A stretch of DNA of 62,323 bases from an uncultured Oscillospiraceae bacterium (GCA_934597345.1 CAKTRJ010000010.1:1-62323), one strand, 5' to 3'; positions 24,368-34,503 are shown, counted from the stretch's first letter. A program made the numbers and translations. Notes: generated by a model from the sequence alone, not told the origin.

Positions 24368-25258
24368 ATGGACAAAGTGCTGTCATTGATGGAAGATATT
24401 GGGAGGTACTTAACGCTTCTCAAGATCACGGACTTTTTGGACGTGGCCATCATATTCTTTCTGGTCTATAAGCTGCTGTCACTGGTGAAAAGCACCCGCG
24501 CGGAAAATATCCTGAAGGGCATCGGCGTATTCCTGCTGGCGCTGCTGGCGGCCCGTGCGCTGGATCTTCGCGCCGTCTACTATGTGCTGAGAAGCGTGGC
24601 GGAGATGGGCATCCTGGCGCTGATCATCCTGTTCCAGCCGGAGATCCGCCAGATTCTGGAGAAGCTGGGCAGCAAGAATATCCGCTTGATGCGGGTATTC
24701 CGTCCGGAAAACGAGATCACAGAGCTGGAAAAGGCCATCGACCAAACAGTCATTGCCTGCAGCGAAATGAGCCGCACCAAGACCGGCGTGCTGATGGTAT
24801 TCGAACGGAACATCAATCTGGACGATATTGTCCGCACCGGAACGGAGCTGGACTGCGAGGTCGTCAGCGAGCTTTTGAAGAATATCTTCTTCGTCAAGGC
24901 CCCCATGCATGACGGCGCGGTGATCGTCCGCCATGGACGGATCGTCGGCGGCGGCTGCATGCTGCCGCTGTCCAAGAACGTGAACCTGAGCCGTGATCTT
25001 GGCATGCGCCACCGCGCCGGCATCGGTATGAGCGAGAACTCCGACGCCGTGGTGGTCATCGTGTCGGAGGAAACAGGCTCCATCTCCGTGGCCATCGGCG
25101 GTATGCTCAAGCGGCACCTGATGCCCGAAACGCTGGGCAAGCTGCTGCGCAACGAGCTGATGCCGCCGGAGGAAGAACCGGACAAGCCGCAGCCGCTGCC
25201 GCTGCTGTCGTTCCTGAAGCGTCTGGGAAAGGAGGACGACGATGGAGAAGAAGAATAG
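24368..25258 (+). CDS. cdaA: Diadenylate cyclase CdaA
   Basis: A 296-residue membrane-bound enzyme that makes c-di-AMP, the second messenger for potassium and osmotic control. Three N-terminal membrane segments lie in about residues 18-90. The catalytic DAC domain has MHDGAVIV (DGA 182-184) and GMRHRAGIG (RHR 214-216), both needed for ATP cyclisation. It is followed by the regulator cdaR with a 17-base overlap. glmM, often third in this operon, is 17.5 kb away at 42763 instead. Confidence 0.96.
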   Translation: MDKVLSLMEDIGRYLTLLKITDFLDVAIIFFLVYKLLSLVKSTRAENILKGIGVFLLALLAARALDLRAVYYVLRSVAEMGILALIILFQPEIRQILEKLGSKNIRLMRVFRPENEITELEKAIDQTVIACSEMSRTKTGVLMVFERNINLDDIVRTGTELDCEVVSELLKNIFFVKAPMHDGAVIVRHGRIVGGGCMLPLSKNVNLSRDLGMRHRAGIGMSENSDAVVVIVSEETGSISVAIGGMLKRHLMPETLGKLLRNELMPPEEEPDKPQPLPLLSFLKRLGKEDDDGEEE

Positions 25259-26576
25259 AAAAGTCGTGCAGATCGTGCTGGCCGTGCTGATCACGCTGGC
25301 GCTGTGGTGTTATATGGAGTTTTATGACTCGCCCAATACGGAGCTGGTCGTCAAGGACATCCCGGTGGAGTTCTCCAACGAGGATACGATCCTGGCGGAA
25401 AACGGCCTGATGCTGCTGTCCGGCTATGATACGACGGTGGACCTGACCCTACAGGGCAAGCGGAAGGTACTGATGAATCTGGATCCCTCTCAGGTCCGCG
25501 TCGTGGCGGACACCAGCGGCATCACGGCCGCCGGTGTGCAGACGCTGAACTATACCTATATCCTGCCCAACGGCATTTCCCCTTCGGATATTTCGGTGAA
25601 GAGCAGAAGCATCTATAATATCACCGTAACGGTGGGCACTCTTTACAGTAAGCCTGTTCCTGTGGAGGTGGAGGTCAAGGGTCAGGTGGCCGACGGCTAC
25701 TTTACCGGCGACATCACCATCGATCCCCAGACGCTGACCCTGCGGGCCGAGCGGGAGGACATGCTGAACGTTCACCACGCCAAGGTGACGGTGAATCTTG
25801 GCGGCGCCACCAGTACGCTGATCAAAACACTGGAATACACGCTGTACGACGCCAACGATGTTCCGGTCTATAACGACAATATCCGGGCCTCCACCAAGCT
25901 GATCCAGGTGACGGTGCCGGTACGTACCACCAAGACGGTGCCGCTGGAGATGGATATGGTGGGTACGGACCTGATGAAGTCGGTAAGCGTAGACATCAAG
26001 CCTTCGTCCGTTACCCTTGTGGGTGAGGGCAGCACATTGGATACCATCAATAAGGTGACGCTGGATCGGATCTATGTGGAGGATCTGGTGCCGGGACTGA
26101 ACGGCCCCTTCTCCTATACCATCAAGCTTCCTGCGGGCGTGACCACCTCGGACGGCACGAACGAGGCGATCGTCACGGTCGCCATCGACGGTACCACAGA
26201 GGGTACGGTCACATTGGATACCATCAACTGCGAGGGTGTTGCCGACGGTTTGAAGGCCGAGGTAACAGATCCGCTGGAGGTGACGCTGTGGGGTGACGAG
26301 GACGAGATCCAGAAGGTCACCGCCGCCGATATCAGAGCGCGTGTGGACCTCAGCGAGATCGCAGAGGCAGGCGACTACGTCCTGCCGGTGACAGTCACGG
26401 CATCCACCGAATCCGGCGTGACGGTACGCGGCAGTTATGAGGTGACGGTGCATGTGACAAGGCGTGAGGCGTCATCCACGGAGGATACTTCCGGGACGAA
26501 TACCGCGAACGCGGGCGGCGCCGGTGCCGAGAACGCCCACAACAATACGGCAAACGCCGCCAGAAACGGAACCTGA
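25242..26576 (+). CDS. cdaR: YbbR-domain regulator CdaR
   Basis: A 444-residue extracytoplasmic protein with one N-terminal membrane segment (VVQIVLAVLITLALWCYMEF, about 7-26). At least four YbbR repeats follow, seen as periodic LVVKDIPVEF, PVPVEVEVKGQVADGY, TVPLEMDMVGTDLMKSVSVDIKPSSVTLVG and KAEVTDPLEVTLWG. The C-terminal tail is low-complexity, with many Ala and Asn. It should control CdaA activity from outside the membrane. Its start is within the end of cdaA. Confidence 0.93.
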   Translation: MEKKNRKVVQIVLAVLITLALWCYMEFYDSPNTELVVKDIPVEFSNEDTILAENGLMLLSGYDTTVDLTLQGKRKVLMNLDPSQVRVVADTSGITAAGVQTLNYTYILPNGISPSDISVKSRSIYNITVTVGTLYSKPVPVEVEVKGQVADGYFTGDITIDPQTLTLRAEREDMLNVHHAKVTVNLGGATSTLIKTLEYTLYDANDVPVYNDNIRASTKLIQVTVPVRTTKTVPLEMDMVGTDLMKSVSVDIKPSSVTLVGEGSTLDTINKVTLDRIYVEDLVPGLNGPFSYTIKLPAGVTTSDGTNEAIVTVAIDGTTEGTVTLDTINCEGVADGLKAEVTDPLEVTLWGDEDEIQKVTAADIRARVDLSEIAEAGDYVLPVTVTASTESGVTVRGSYEVTVHVTRREASSTEDTSGTNTANAGGAGAENAHNNTANAARNGT

Positions 26577-26606
26577 GAATCTAGATCCTGAAAGAGGTAG
26601 ATAAAT

Positions 26607-27011
26607 ATGACGCAGATCGCAACGATCGAAAGAGATCTGGGCGGCGGCTACGCGGAGATCTCTGTGCCTCGCAAGTCCGCTTGCGGTCACGACTGCGAGG
26701 AGTGCGCCGGCTGCGGTATGACCGGCGCCGCCATCAAGGCCCGGGCCAGAAACGATATCGGCGCACAGCCCGGTGACAAGGTGGTGGTGGAAAGCAGCAC
26801 CCGAAAGATCTTCGGCGTGGTGGCGCTGGTCTATGTGCTGCCGGTGGTGCTGTTCCTGCTGGGCTACTTCCTGTCGGAGGGGGTGGCGGAGGGTGCGCGG
26901 TATGCCATTGCCATCGCGGCCTTCGCGGTGAGCTTTATCCCCTGCGTGCTCTATGACCGCCACGCCCGGAAGAAGGAGCTGCTGACCTATCAGATCCTGC
27001 GGCTGTTCTGA
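26607..27011 (+). CDS. RseC/SoxR-reducing-system family membrane protein
   Basis: A 134-residue protein with a cysteine-rich N-terminal part (KSACGHDCEECAGCGMTGAAIKA) and two membrane segments, near 72-92 and 98-118. This is the RseC layout; relatives are linked to SoxR reduction through the Rnf complex. No rnf genes are nearby. The four clustered cysteines could bind an Fe-S cluster. AAAGAGG precedes the ATG. Its stop and the next start share one base (TGATG). Confidence 0.85.
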   Translation: MTQIATIERDLGGGYAEISVPRKSACGHDCEECAGCGMTGAAIKARARNDIGAQPGDKVVVESSTRKIFGVVALVYVLPVVLFLLGYFLSEGVAEGARYAIAIAAFAVSFIPCVLYDRHARKKELLTYQILRLF

Positions 27012-27904
27012 TGTTTGGCTATGTGCGTCCGGCCGCCCAGCGGCTGACGGAGGAGCAGCAACAGCGCTATGAGGGCGCTTACTGCGGCTTGTGCCACACG
27101 CTGGGACGGCGCTACGGCTTGGCGGGTCGGATGATCCTCAACTATGATCTGACCTTTCTGGCCATGCTGCTGTCGGAGGGAACGGCAGAGCGCTGCACAA
27201 AGCGCTGTCTGATCCATCCCGTGAAGGGACGGCCCTGCGCCTGCGGCGGCAGCGCCTTTGAACTGGCGGCGGATATGAGCATCATCCTGACGTGGTGGCA
27301 GATACAGGACGGCATCGCAGACCACGGCTTTTTCGGCGGACTGAAATACCGGGCGGCTTCGCTGCTGCTGCGGCGGGCCTACCGAAAGGCGCGGGCGCTG
27401 CGTCCGGCGTTTGATGAGAGCACACGGCGTCATCTGGAGAAGCTGAGCGAGCTGGAGAAGGAAAACTGTCCGTCTCTTGACGCGGCGGCGGATACCTTTG
27501 CCCGGCTGCTGGCGGATGCCGCCCATGAGGTGGCCCAGCCGGTGAAGCGCCGCGTGCTGGAGCAGATGCTGTACCATCTGGGCCGCTGGGTCTATCTGGT
27601 GGACGCGGCGGACGATCTGAAAAATGATGTGAAGACCGGCAGCTATAATCCGCTGCCACTGCGCTATGCCCTTCCCGGCGATACGCTGACGGATACGGCG
27701 CGGCAGGCGCTGGCGCAGACGCTGGACGGCTCGATCCGTGCCATGGCGGCGGCTTTTGAGTTGTGGGATTTCGGCGACTACGGCCCGGTGATCGAAAGCA
27801 CGGTCTATGAGGGCCTGTACGCGGTGGGCACCTCCGTTCTGGAGGGAACCTTCCGCCGAGAAACGAGAGTTTTACAGAAGAAAGGGGGACACCGGCATGC
27901 GTGA
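27011..27904 (+). CDS. DUF5685 family protein
   Basis: A 297-residue helical protein starting [32 protein letters not shown], the DUF5685 opening. It has a second Cys cluster ([19 protein letters not shown]). Later, [20 protein letters not shown] ends in an Asp-rich motif that resembles, by eye, the second aspartate motif of phytoene/squalene synthases. The function is unknown. It runs directly into the J-domain gene (8-base overlap), so the two are likely coupled. Confidence 0.75.
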   Translation: MFGYVRPAAQRLTEEQQQRYEGAYCGLCHTLGRRYGLAGRMILNYDLTFLAMLLSEGTAERCTKRCLIHPVKGRPCACGGSAFELAADMSIILTWWQIQDGIADHGFFGGLKYRAASLLLRRAYRKARALRPAFDESTRRHLEKLSELEKENCPSLDAAADTFARLLADAAHEVAQPVKRRVLEQMLYHLGRWVYLVDAADDLKNDVKTGSYNPLPLRYALPGDTLTDTARQALAQTLDGSIRAMAAAFELWDFGDYGPVIESTVYEGLYAVGTSVLEGTFRRETRVLQKKGGHRHA

Positions 27905-28541
27905 TCCCTATCAGGTGTTGGGCGTGCCCAGCACGGCAAGCGACGAGGAAGTCAAAAAAGCCTACCGGAATCTGGCGCGGAAGTACCATCCGGACAACTA
28001 TCACGATAATCCGCTGGCCGATCTGGCCCAGGAGCGGATGAAGGAGATCAACGAGGCTTACGAGGAGATCCAGACCCAGCGCAAGCGGGGCACCTCCAGC
28101 GGCGGCTATAACACCGGCGCGTCCACCGGCTATAATCCCTATGGCGCAGGCTACGGCGCGGGGTACGGCGGCTATCAGTCCTATACCGTCCCCTATCAGC
28201 GGGTCCGTGCCGCCATCCAGCAGGGCAACCTGAATCTGGCGGAGGAGCTGCTGAACGCCATGCGGGATCATGACGCCGAGTGGAATTTCCTCAAGGGTGT
28301 GATCTGCACCCGCCGCGGCTGGATGGACGAGGCAAAGCGCTACTACCAGACGGCGGTGCAGATGGATCCGGACGACGAGGAGTATCAGCGGGCGCTGGAT
28401 ATAGCGGAGGGCCGCCAGACGGCCTACCGTCCCAACGGCTACGGCCCGGTCAGCACCGGAAACTGCCATATGAGTCCGTGCCTGCCGTTCTGCCTGCCGC
28501 TGTTCTGCTGCCCCGGCGGCGGTTATCTGTACTGTTGTTAA
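27897..28541 (+). CDS. J-domain protein with a Cys-rich C-terminal tail
   Basis: A 214-residue protein. Residues 1-65 are a DnaJ domain with HPD in [10 protein letters not shown], so it should stimulate a DnaK-type Hsp70. A Gly/Tyr-rich linker ([10 protein letters not shown]...YGAGYGG) is followed by a TPR-like region with [37 protein letters not shown]. The last 25 residues have eight cysteines ([14 protein letters not shown]..., ending CC), which is unusual for a J-domain protein and suggests metal binding or membrane association. The start ATG overlaps the DUF5685 end. Client proteins are unknown. Confidence 0.88.
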   Translation: MRDPYQVLGVPSTASDEEVKKAYRNLARKYHPDNYHDNPLADLAQERMKEINEAYEEIQTQRKRGTSSGGYNTGASTGYNPYGAGYGAGYGGYQSYTVPYQRVRAAIQQGNLNLAEELLNAMRDHDAEWNFLKGVICTRRGWMDEAKRYYQTAVQMDPDDEEYQRALDIAEGRQTAYRPNGYGPVSTGNCHMSPCLPFCLPLFCCPGGGYLYCC

Positions 28542-28582
28542 TTTACCGCGGCGGCATGACCGCCGGAAAGGGAGGATATACT

Positions 28583-29461
28583 GTGGTCAAGAGCATGACC
28601 GGCTATGGCCGGGCGCGGGAGACGCTGAACGGACGCGACATCACCGTGGAGGTACGCTCCGTCAACAACCGCTATCTGGATTGCACCGTGAAGGTACCCC
28701 GTACCTATATCTTTGTGGAGGACGCCGTCAAGGCCCGTGTGCAGAAGGCGGTCTCCCGCGGCAAGGTGGATGTGTTCATCACCATCGACGCCACGGCCGC
28801 CGACGAAACGGTGGTGGCCGTCAACGAGCCGCTGGCCCAGGGCTATTATGAGGCGCTGACAAAGCTGAAGGACATGTTTTCCCTGGAGGGTGAGCTGTCC
28901 GCCGCCGTGCTGGCCAAGTTCCCCGATGTGCTGACGGTCACCAAGGCGGAGGAGGATCTGGAATCCGTCTCCAGCGACATCTGCGCCGTGCTGGACGAGG
29001 CGCTGAACGCCTATAACGCCATGCGCACCGTGGAGGGCGGCAAGCTCAGCGAGGATATCGCAGGCCGCGCCGCCACCATCGAGACCGTGGTGGGCAAGGT
29101 GGAGGAGCGCTCTCCCCAGACCGTGGCCGCCTATCGGGAAAAGCTGACGGCCCGCATGCAGGAGGTGCTGCAGTCCACCGCCATCGACGAGAGCCGCATC
29201 CTGACGGAGGCCGCCATCTTCGCTGACAAGATCGCCGTGGATGAGGAGACCGTCCGCCTGCGCAGTCACATCGCCCAGCTGCGCACCATGCTGGAGAGCG
29301 ACCAGCCCATTGGCCGCAAGCTGGACTTCCTGATCCAGGAGGTCAACCGCGAGTGCAACACCATCGGCTCCAAGTGCAGCGACCTGACCATTGCGCAGGA
29401 CGTGGTGAACATGAAGGCCGAGGTGGAGAAGATCCGCGAGCAGGTACAGAATATCGAGTGA
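28583..29461 (+). CDS. YicC family endoribonuclease
   Basis: A 292-residue protein with the hallmark start [32 protein letters not shown] and the C-terminal [25 protein letters not shown]. YicC proteins are RNA endonucleases, with the YicC_N and DUF1732 domains covering the two halves. The start is a GTG with GGGAGGATA upstream. An open frame runs through from the preceding gene but lacks homology there. It is the first gene of the long remA-gmk-rpoZ-priA operon. Confidence 0.93.
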   Translation: MVKSMTGYGRARETLNGRDITVEVRSVNNRYLDCTVKVPRTYIFVEDAVKARVQKAVSRGKVDVFITIDATAADETVVAVNEPLAQGYYEALTKLKDMFSLEGELSAAVLAKFPDVLTVTKAEEDLESVSSDICAVLDEALNAYNAMRTVEGGKLSEDIAGRAATIETVVGKVEERSPQTVAAYREKLTARMQEVLQSTAIDESRILTEAAIFADKIAVDEETVRLRSHIAQLRTMLESDQPIGRKLDFLIQEVNRECNTIGSKCSDLTIAQDVVNMKAEVEKIREQVQNIE

Positions 29462-29471
29462 GGTGCCGGTG

Positions 29472-29735
29472 ATGCAGCTGGTGAATATCGGGTTCGGCAA
29501 TCTGGTGTCGGTGCAGCGGCTGATCGCGATCGTCAGCCCTGACAGCGCGCCGGTAAAGCGTCTGGTGCAGGAGTCCCGCGACCGCGGGATGCTGATCGAC
29601 GCCACCTATGGCCGCAAGACGGCGTCCGTGCTGATCATGGACAGCGACCATGTGGTGCTCTCCGCCCTGAGTACAGAGCGGCTGGCGCCGCGCCTTGGCA
29701 TGACGCCGCAGGACTTTACAGAGGAAGAGGGATAA
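29472..29735 (+). CDS. remA: Extracellular matrix regulator RemA-like (DUF370)
   Basis: An 87-residue DNA-binding protein of the RemA/DUF370 family. It carries [48 protein letters not shown] and [11 protein letters not shown], close to the Bacillus protein, which binds DNA and activates matrix and osmoprotection genes. An upstream in-frame GTG at 29463 is possible, but the ATG at 29472 aligns with the family start. It lies between yicC and gmk, the conserved context of the gene in Firmicutes. Confidence 0.9.
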   Translation: MQLVNIGFGNLVSVQRLIAIVSPDSAPVKRLVQESRDRGMLIDATYGRKTASVLIMDSDHVVLSALSTERLAPRLGMTPQDFTEEEG

Positions 29736-29737
29736 TT

Positions 29738-30334
29738 TTGGAGAAGAGAGGCAAAACATTTATCATTTCCGGGCCGTCCGGCGTGGGAAAAAGCACCGTT
29801 CTGTGCGCGCTGTTTGAGGGGCGCGACGATCTGTATTTTTCCGTTTCCGCCACCACCCGCGCGCCCCGTCCCACGGAGAAGCCGGATGTGGATTATCACT
29901 TTATCGAGGCGGAGACCTTCCGCCAGTGGATCGAGGACGGCGAGTTTCTGGAGTATGCCGAGTATGTGGGCAACTTCTACGGCACGCCCAAGAAGTTTGT
30001 GGACGCTGCTATGGCCGAGGGAAAGGACGTGATCCTGGACATTGAGATCCAGGGCGCTACCCAGGTGCATGAGCTGCGGCCCGACGTGGTGCGGATCTTT
30101 ATCGCGCCGCCCTCTTGGGAGGAGCTGGAACGCCGCCTGACTGCCCGGGGCACCGATTCCCCGGAAAAGGTGCAGAAGCGCCTGCTGCGGGCCAAGGTGG
30201 AGCTTGAGAATGCCTGCCACTATGATTACTTTGTCATCAACGATACGGTGGAAAATGCGGTGCAGGAGCTGCGGGCCATCATGCTGGCCGAGCACTGCCG
30301 CCCCGCCGACCGTATCGCGGAGCTGAATCAGTAA
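29738..30334 (+). CDS. gmk: Guanylate kinase
   Basis: A 198-residue enzyme that phosphorylates GMP to GDP. The P-loop is GPSGVGKS, and the GMP-binding part has SATTRAPRPTEKPDVDYHFI and EYVGNFYGTPKKFV. The start is a TTG (TTG GAG AAG) with GAGGAAGAGGG upstream, 2 bases after the remA stop; no ATG is available. This is the normal operon place before rpoZ. Confidence 0.96.
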   Translation: MEKRGKTFIISGPSGVGKSTVLCALFEGRDDLYFSVSATTRAPRPTEKPDVDYHFIEAETFRQWIEDGEFLEYAEYVGNFYGTPKKFVDAAMAEGKDVILDIEIQGATQVHELRPDVVRIFIAPPSWEELERRLTARGTDSPEKVQKRLLRAKVELENACHYDYFVINDTVENAVQELRAIMLAEHCRPADRIAELNQ

Positions 30335-30382
30335 GCTGCTATATTTGAATACATCGCCTGAAAGGCAGAAGGAGATATTATT

Positions 30383-30598
30383 ATGTCTATGCTTTATCCC
30401 GCAATGAACCAGCTGACCAGCTATGTTCCCAACCGCTATATGATGGTCAATGTGGTGGCCCGCCGTGCCCGCCAGATCGCTTCCGAGGCGGAGGCCAGCG
30501 GCGAGCATCTGGAGGAGAAGCCCGTCACCATGGCCATCGACGAGGTGGCCGAGGGCAAGTTCGACGCCAGCACCATCGATTCCTCCATTCAGGAGTAA
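30383..30598 (+). CDS. rpoZ: RNA polymerase omega subunit
   Basis: A 71-residue protein with the omega pattern: MLYPAMNQLTSYVPNRYMMVNVVARRARQI and EKPVTMAIDEVAEGKF. It helps assembly of the beta-prime subunit. GGAGATATT precedes the ATG. It is between gmk and priA, the classic order in Firmicutes. Confidence 0.92.
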   Translation: MSMLYPAMNQLTSYVPNRYMMVNVVARRARQIASEAEASGEHLEEKPVTMAIDEVAEGKFDASTIDSSIQE

Positions 30599-30619
30599 CA
30601 AAGAGAGGAGAACAGGGCT

Positions 30620-33046
30620 ATGCAGATCGCGAAGATCGCTGTGGAAGCGGCGACATATGCCATCGACAAGCCCTATTCTTATCTGGTGCCCTCCGATATG
30701 GAGGTCAGCGTGGGCTGCCGCGTGCTGGTACCCTTCGGCCGGGGCAACCGCTCCAGCGAGGGCGTTGTGCTGTCGCTGGAGCAGGGGGTGCCTTCCGGCC
30801 CGCTGAAGGCGCTGCGGCTGAATCTGGACGGCGAGGCGGTGATCTCCCGGCGGGAGATCAGGCTGGCCCTCTGGATGCGGCAACGGTATTTCTGCACGTT
30901 TTATGACGCCGTCCGCACCGTTCTGCCCGCTGCCGTCTGGTATCGCTATCAGGAGCTGTGGCAGTTGGTGACGGGCGCGGACTGGGAGGGCCTGTCCGGT
31001 AAGGAGACGGCGGTATGCCGTCTGCTGGCGGAAGGGCCGCAGGAGACGAATGTGCTGCGGGAGGCCCTCGGCGAGGGTGTGACCGCGTTACTGCGCAGTC
31101 TGGAAAAGCGGGGCGTCATCTCCCGGCAGACGCTGAGCCGCCGCGCCGTGCAGGACAAGACGGTGCAGCTGGCCCGTCTGGTATTGCCGGAGGACGAGGC
31201 CGCCGCATGGGCGCAGTCCCGGAAGAAAAGCGCGCGGCGCATGTATGACGCGGTGCAGTTCCTGCTTCAGCAGGGGGAGACCGCCGTCCATGAACTGTGC
31301 TATTTCACCGGAGTCCCCCGGCAGACGGTCACGGCGCTGGAAAAGCGCGGCGTGATCGCCCTGCGGACGGAGGAGACCTACCGGATCACTGAAAAAACAT
31401 ATGCCGTAAAGGCGGAACACATTACACTGAACGACGAGCAGCAGCAGGCGTATGAGGATATCCTGCAACGGGCGCTGACCGGAAAGGGCGGCGTAACGCT
31501 GCTGCAGGGCGTCACCGGCAGCGGCAAAACGCTGGTGTATATCCGGCTGGCGCAGGAGCTGCTGGCACAGGGAAGATCCGTGATGATCCTTGTGCCGGAG
31601 ATCGCCCTGACGCCCCAGATGATGGCGCGGTTCACCGCCTATTTCGGGGACAGGGTGGCGCTGCTGCACAGCGGCCTGCGAATGACCGAGCGGTACGACC
31701 AGTGGAAGCGCATCCGGAAGGGTGAGGCCACGGTGGTGCTGGGTACCCGCAGCGCGGTGTTCGCGCCGCTGGAGCATCTGGGGCTGATCATCATGGACGA
31801 GGAGCAGGAGGGCTCCTATGAGTCGGAGCGCTCTCCCTGCTACCATGCCCGCGATATCGCCAAATACCGCTGCATGGCCGAGGGCTGCCATCTGGTGCTG
31901 GGCTCCGCCACGCCGACGGTAGAGACGGCATGGTACGCCAAGCACGGCGACTATCATCTGTCGCTGCTGCGGCAGCGGTATAACCGGCAGCAGCTGCCCC
32001 GCGTGATACTGGCGGACATGCGGCAGGAGCTGCGGCAGGGGAATATGACGGCCATCAGTCAGCCGCTGTATGAGGAGCTGAGGGCCAATCTGGAGCGGGG
32101 CGAGCAGAGCATCCTGTTTCTCAACCGCCGGGGCAGCAGCCGCCAGCTGCTGTGTCCCAATTGCAGCTTTGTGCCCCAGTGTCCCCGGTGCAGCGTGTAT
32201 CTGACGTACCACAGCGCCAACGGCCGCCTGATGTGCCACTACTGCGGCTATTCTCAGCGGGCGCCGGAGGACTGTCCCGAATGCGGAACGCCCCTGCGGC
32301 ATGTGGGCTTCGGCACCCAGCGGGTGGAGGAGGAACTACATGCGCTGTTTCCGGACACGCCGCTGCTGCGGATGGACGCGGACACGGTGGGCGCGGGCCA
32401 TGAGGCACTGCTGAAGGAATTTGACGAAAAGAAGATCCCCATTCTCATCGGCACCCAGATGGTGGCCAAGGGACTGGATTTTGAAAATGTGACGCTGGTG
32501 GGTGTGCTGGCGGCGGATCTGTCGCTGTATGTGGATCACTACCGGGCCTCCGAGCGGACGTTCAGTCTGCTGACGCAGGTGGTGGGCCGGGCGGGTCGCG
32601 GTGAGAAAGAGGGCCGCGCCGTGATCCAGACCTACACCCCCAACAACGACGTGATACAGGCCGCCGCCGCGCAGGACTATGAGCGGTTCTACGACGGAGA
32701 GATCCGGCTGCGGCAGCTGCGGCGCGACCCACCCTTTGCCGACCAGCTGATGGTGACGGTGACAGGGCCGGAGGAGCCGGAGGTGCGCCGTGCCATTCAG
32801 GAGATCGGTGACAGCCTGCTGTCCGCCGCGAAAAAGCCGCCCTATGACGCGCTGGGACTGATGATCCTCGGTCCCGCGCCCGCACCGGTGGTGAAGGTCA
32901 ATAACCGCTACCGCTATCGGGTGACGGTGATCGGCCGCAACGACAAGACGCTGCGGGGTCTGCTGGCGGCGTTTATGAAGGAGTTCTCAAAGCGCGGTGA
33001 AAACCGCAATATGCAGATATACACGGATTGTAATTTGATGGATTAG
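30620..33046 (+). CDS. priA: Primosomal helicase PriA
   Basis: An 808-residue restart helicase that reloads the replisome at stalled forks. An N-terminal 3'-DNA-binding domain (IDKPYSYLVP...RVLVPFGRGNRSSEG) is followed by a winged-helix domain and a DEAH-type helicase. Walker A is GVTGSGKT, and the DEEQ box is in IIMDEEQEGSYESERSPCY. Eight cysteines in the zinc region (CPNCSFVPQCPRC, CHYC, CPEC) match the PriA zinc fingers. The helicase is full-length. GAGAGGAG precedes the ATG. Confidence 0.96.
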   Translation: MQIAKIAVEAATYAIDKPYSYLVPSDMEVSVGCRVLVPFGRGNRSSEGVVLSLEQGVPSGPLKALRLNLDGEAVISRREIRLALWMRQRYFCTFYDAVRTVLPAAVWYRYQELWQLVTGADWEGLSGKETAVCRLLAEGPQETNVLREALGEGVTALLRSLEKRGVISRQTLSRRAVQDKTVQLARLVLPEDEAAAWAQSRKKSARRMYDAVQFLLQQGETAVHELCYFTGVPRQTVTALEKRGVIALRTEETYRITEKTYAVKAEHITLNDEQQQAYEDILQRALTGKGGVTLLQGVTGSGKTLVYIRLAQELLAQGRSVMILVPEIALTPQMMARFTAYFGDRVALLHSGLRMTERYDQWKRIRKGEATVVLGTRSAVFAPLEHLGLIIMDEEQEGSYESERSPCYHARDIAKYRCMAEGCHLVLGSATPTVETAWYAKHGDYHLSLLRQRYNRQQLPRVILADMRQELRQGNMTAISQPLYEELRANLERGEQSILFLNRRGSSRQLLCPNCSFVPQCPRCSVYLTYHSANGRLMCHYCGYSQRAPEDCPECGTPLRHVGFGTQRVEEELHALFPDTPLLRMDADTVGAGHEALLKEFDEKKIPILIGTQMVAKGLDFENVTLVGVLAADLSLYVDHYRASERTFSLLTQVVGRAGRGEKEGRAVIQTYTPNNDVIQAAAAQDYERFYDGEIRLRQLRRDPPFADQLMVTVTGPEEPEVRRAIQEIGDSLLSAAKKPPYDALGLMILGPAPAPVVKVNNRYRYRVTVIGRNDKTLRGLLAAFMKEFSKRGENRNMQIYTDCNLMD

Positions 33047-33058
33047 AGGTAAGAAAAC

Positions 33059-33583
33059 ATGGCACTTAGGAAGATCGCGTTACAGGGTGAGGAATGTCTC
33101 ACCAAGGTTTGCCGTCCCGTGACGGAATTCAATGACCGGCTGCATACCCTGCTGGACGACATGGCGGAGACGCTGGAGGATGCCGGCGGCGTGGGCCTTG
33201 CCGCGCCTCAGGTGGGCATCCTGCGCCGGGTCTGCATTGTGCTGAACGAGGATGACGAGATCATCGAGCTGATCAACCCCGAGATCGTCTATACCGAGGG
33301 CGAGGAGACGGCGCTGGAGGGCTGTCTCAGCGTGCCCGGCAAGTATGGCGAGGTCACCCGTCCCTATGTGGTGCGGGTCAAGGCACAGGATCGTGACGGC
33401 CAGTGGTTCGAGGTGGAGGACGAGGGCATCACCGCCCGCTGCTTCTGCCATGAGATCGAGCATCTGGACGGCCACCTGTTCGTGGAGCACACCGACCGCC
33501 TGATGGAGGGCGAGGAGCTGCAGAAGTGGCTGACGGAGCATGCCGACCAGTACGAGATCGAAAAAGAGGGCGAGGAAGAGTAA
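33059..33583 (+). CDS. def: Peptide deformylase
   Basis: A 174-residue metalloenzyme that removes the formyl group from new proteins. All three motifs are present: GVGLAAPQVG, EGCLSVPG (metal Cys) and CHEIEHLDGHLF (HExxH). The residue before the HExxH is Cys rather than Gln, which is a known variation. The last 20 residues are very acidic (EYEIEKEGEEE style). Its stop overlaps the fmt start by one base (TAATG), the standard pairing with the formyltransferase. Confidence 0.96.
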   Translation: MALRKIALQGEECLTKVCRPVTEFNDRLHTLLDDMAETLEDAGGVGLAAPQVGILRRVCIVLNEDDEIIELINPEIVYTEGEETALEGCLSVPGKYGEVTRPYVVRVKAQDRDGQWFEVEDEGITARCFCHEIEHLDGHLFVEHTDRLMEGEELQKWLTEHADQYEIEKEGEEE

Positions 33584-34503
33584 TGCGCATTTTGTTTATG
33601 GGTACGCCGGATTTCGCCGTAGCCTCCCTGAAAGCGCTGGTGGAAGCCGGGCATGAGATCTGCGGCGTGTTTACCCAGCCGGATAAGCCCAAAAACCGCG
33701 GCCATAAGCTGGCCTTCTCGCCTGTAAAGGAATATGCGTTGACACAGAATCTGCCGGTGTATCAGCCCCTGAAGCTGCGGGACGGCACGGCGCTGGCGCT
33801 GGTGCGGGAGCTGCATCCGGAGCTGATCGTGGTGGCCGCCTATGGCCGCATCCTGCCGGAGGACATCCTGAACACGCCGCCCTACGGCTCCATCAACGTC
33901 CATTCCTCCATCCTGCCCAAGTACCGGGGCTCCGCACCCATCAACTGGGCGGTGCTCAACGGCGAGCAGGTGACCGGCGTCACCATCATGTATATGGCCG
34001 CCGAGCTGGACGCGGGCGACATCATCCGCATCGCGGAGACGCCCATTGATCCCGATGAGGACGCCCAGACCCTGACGGCGCGTCTGGCACTGCTGGGCGC
34101 GGACGCGCTGGTGCAGGCGGTGAGCGACCTGCAGAACGGCACCGCTGCCCGCACGCCGCAGGAGCATGACAAGCACACCTACGCGCCCATGCTGGACAAA
34201 TCTCTCAGTCCGCTGGACTTTACGAAGCCGGCCCGGCAGCTGCACGATCAGGTGCGGGGTCTGATCCCGTGGCCCTGCGCCACCACCGAGCTGAACGGCG
34301 CTACCGTCAAGGTATACCGCACCGCTGTGGGTGAGGAGACCGCCGCCTCGCCCGGTTCCGTCGTGGAGGCCAATAAGAAGGGCATCGCCATCGCCTGCGG
34401 AGACGGAAAGCTGCTGTGTATTCTGGAATTGCAGGCCCAGGGCGGCAAGCGCATGGCCGCCGCCGCCTATCTGGCGGGCCACCCGATCCCCGTTTGCCTA
34501 TGA
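33583..34503 (+). CDS. fmt: Methionyl-tRNA formyltransferase
   Basis: A 306-residue enzyme that formylates initiator Met-tRNA. The N-terminal domain has MRILFMGTPDFAVASLKALV, HSSILPKYRGSAPINWAVLNGE (catalytic His and Asn region) and the typical GVTIMYMAAELDAGDI. The C-terminal OB-like domain binds tRNA and ends QGGKRMAAAAYLAGHPI. It is coupled to def upstream and to rsmB downstream through an ATGA overlap. Confidence 0.96.
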   Translation: MRILFMGTPDFAVASLKALVEAGHEICGVFTQPDKPKNRGHKLAFSPVKEYALTQNLPVYQPLKLRDGTALALVRELHPELIVVAAYGRILPEDILNTPPYGSINVHSSILPKYRGSAPINWAVLNGEQVTGVTIMYMAAELDAGDIIRIAETPIDPDEDAQTLTARLALLGADALVQAVSDLQNGTAARTPQEHDKHTYAPMLDKSLSPLDFTKPARQLHDQVRGLIPWPCATTELNGATVKVYRTAVGEETAASPGSVVEANKKGIAIACGDGKLLCILELQAQGGKRMAAAAYLAGHPIPVCL

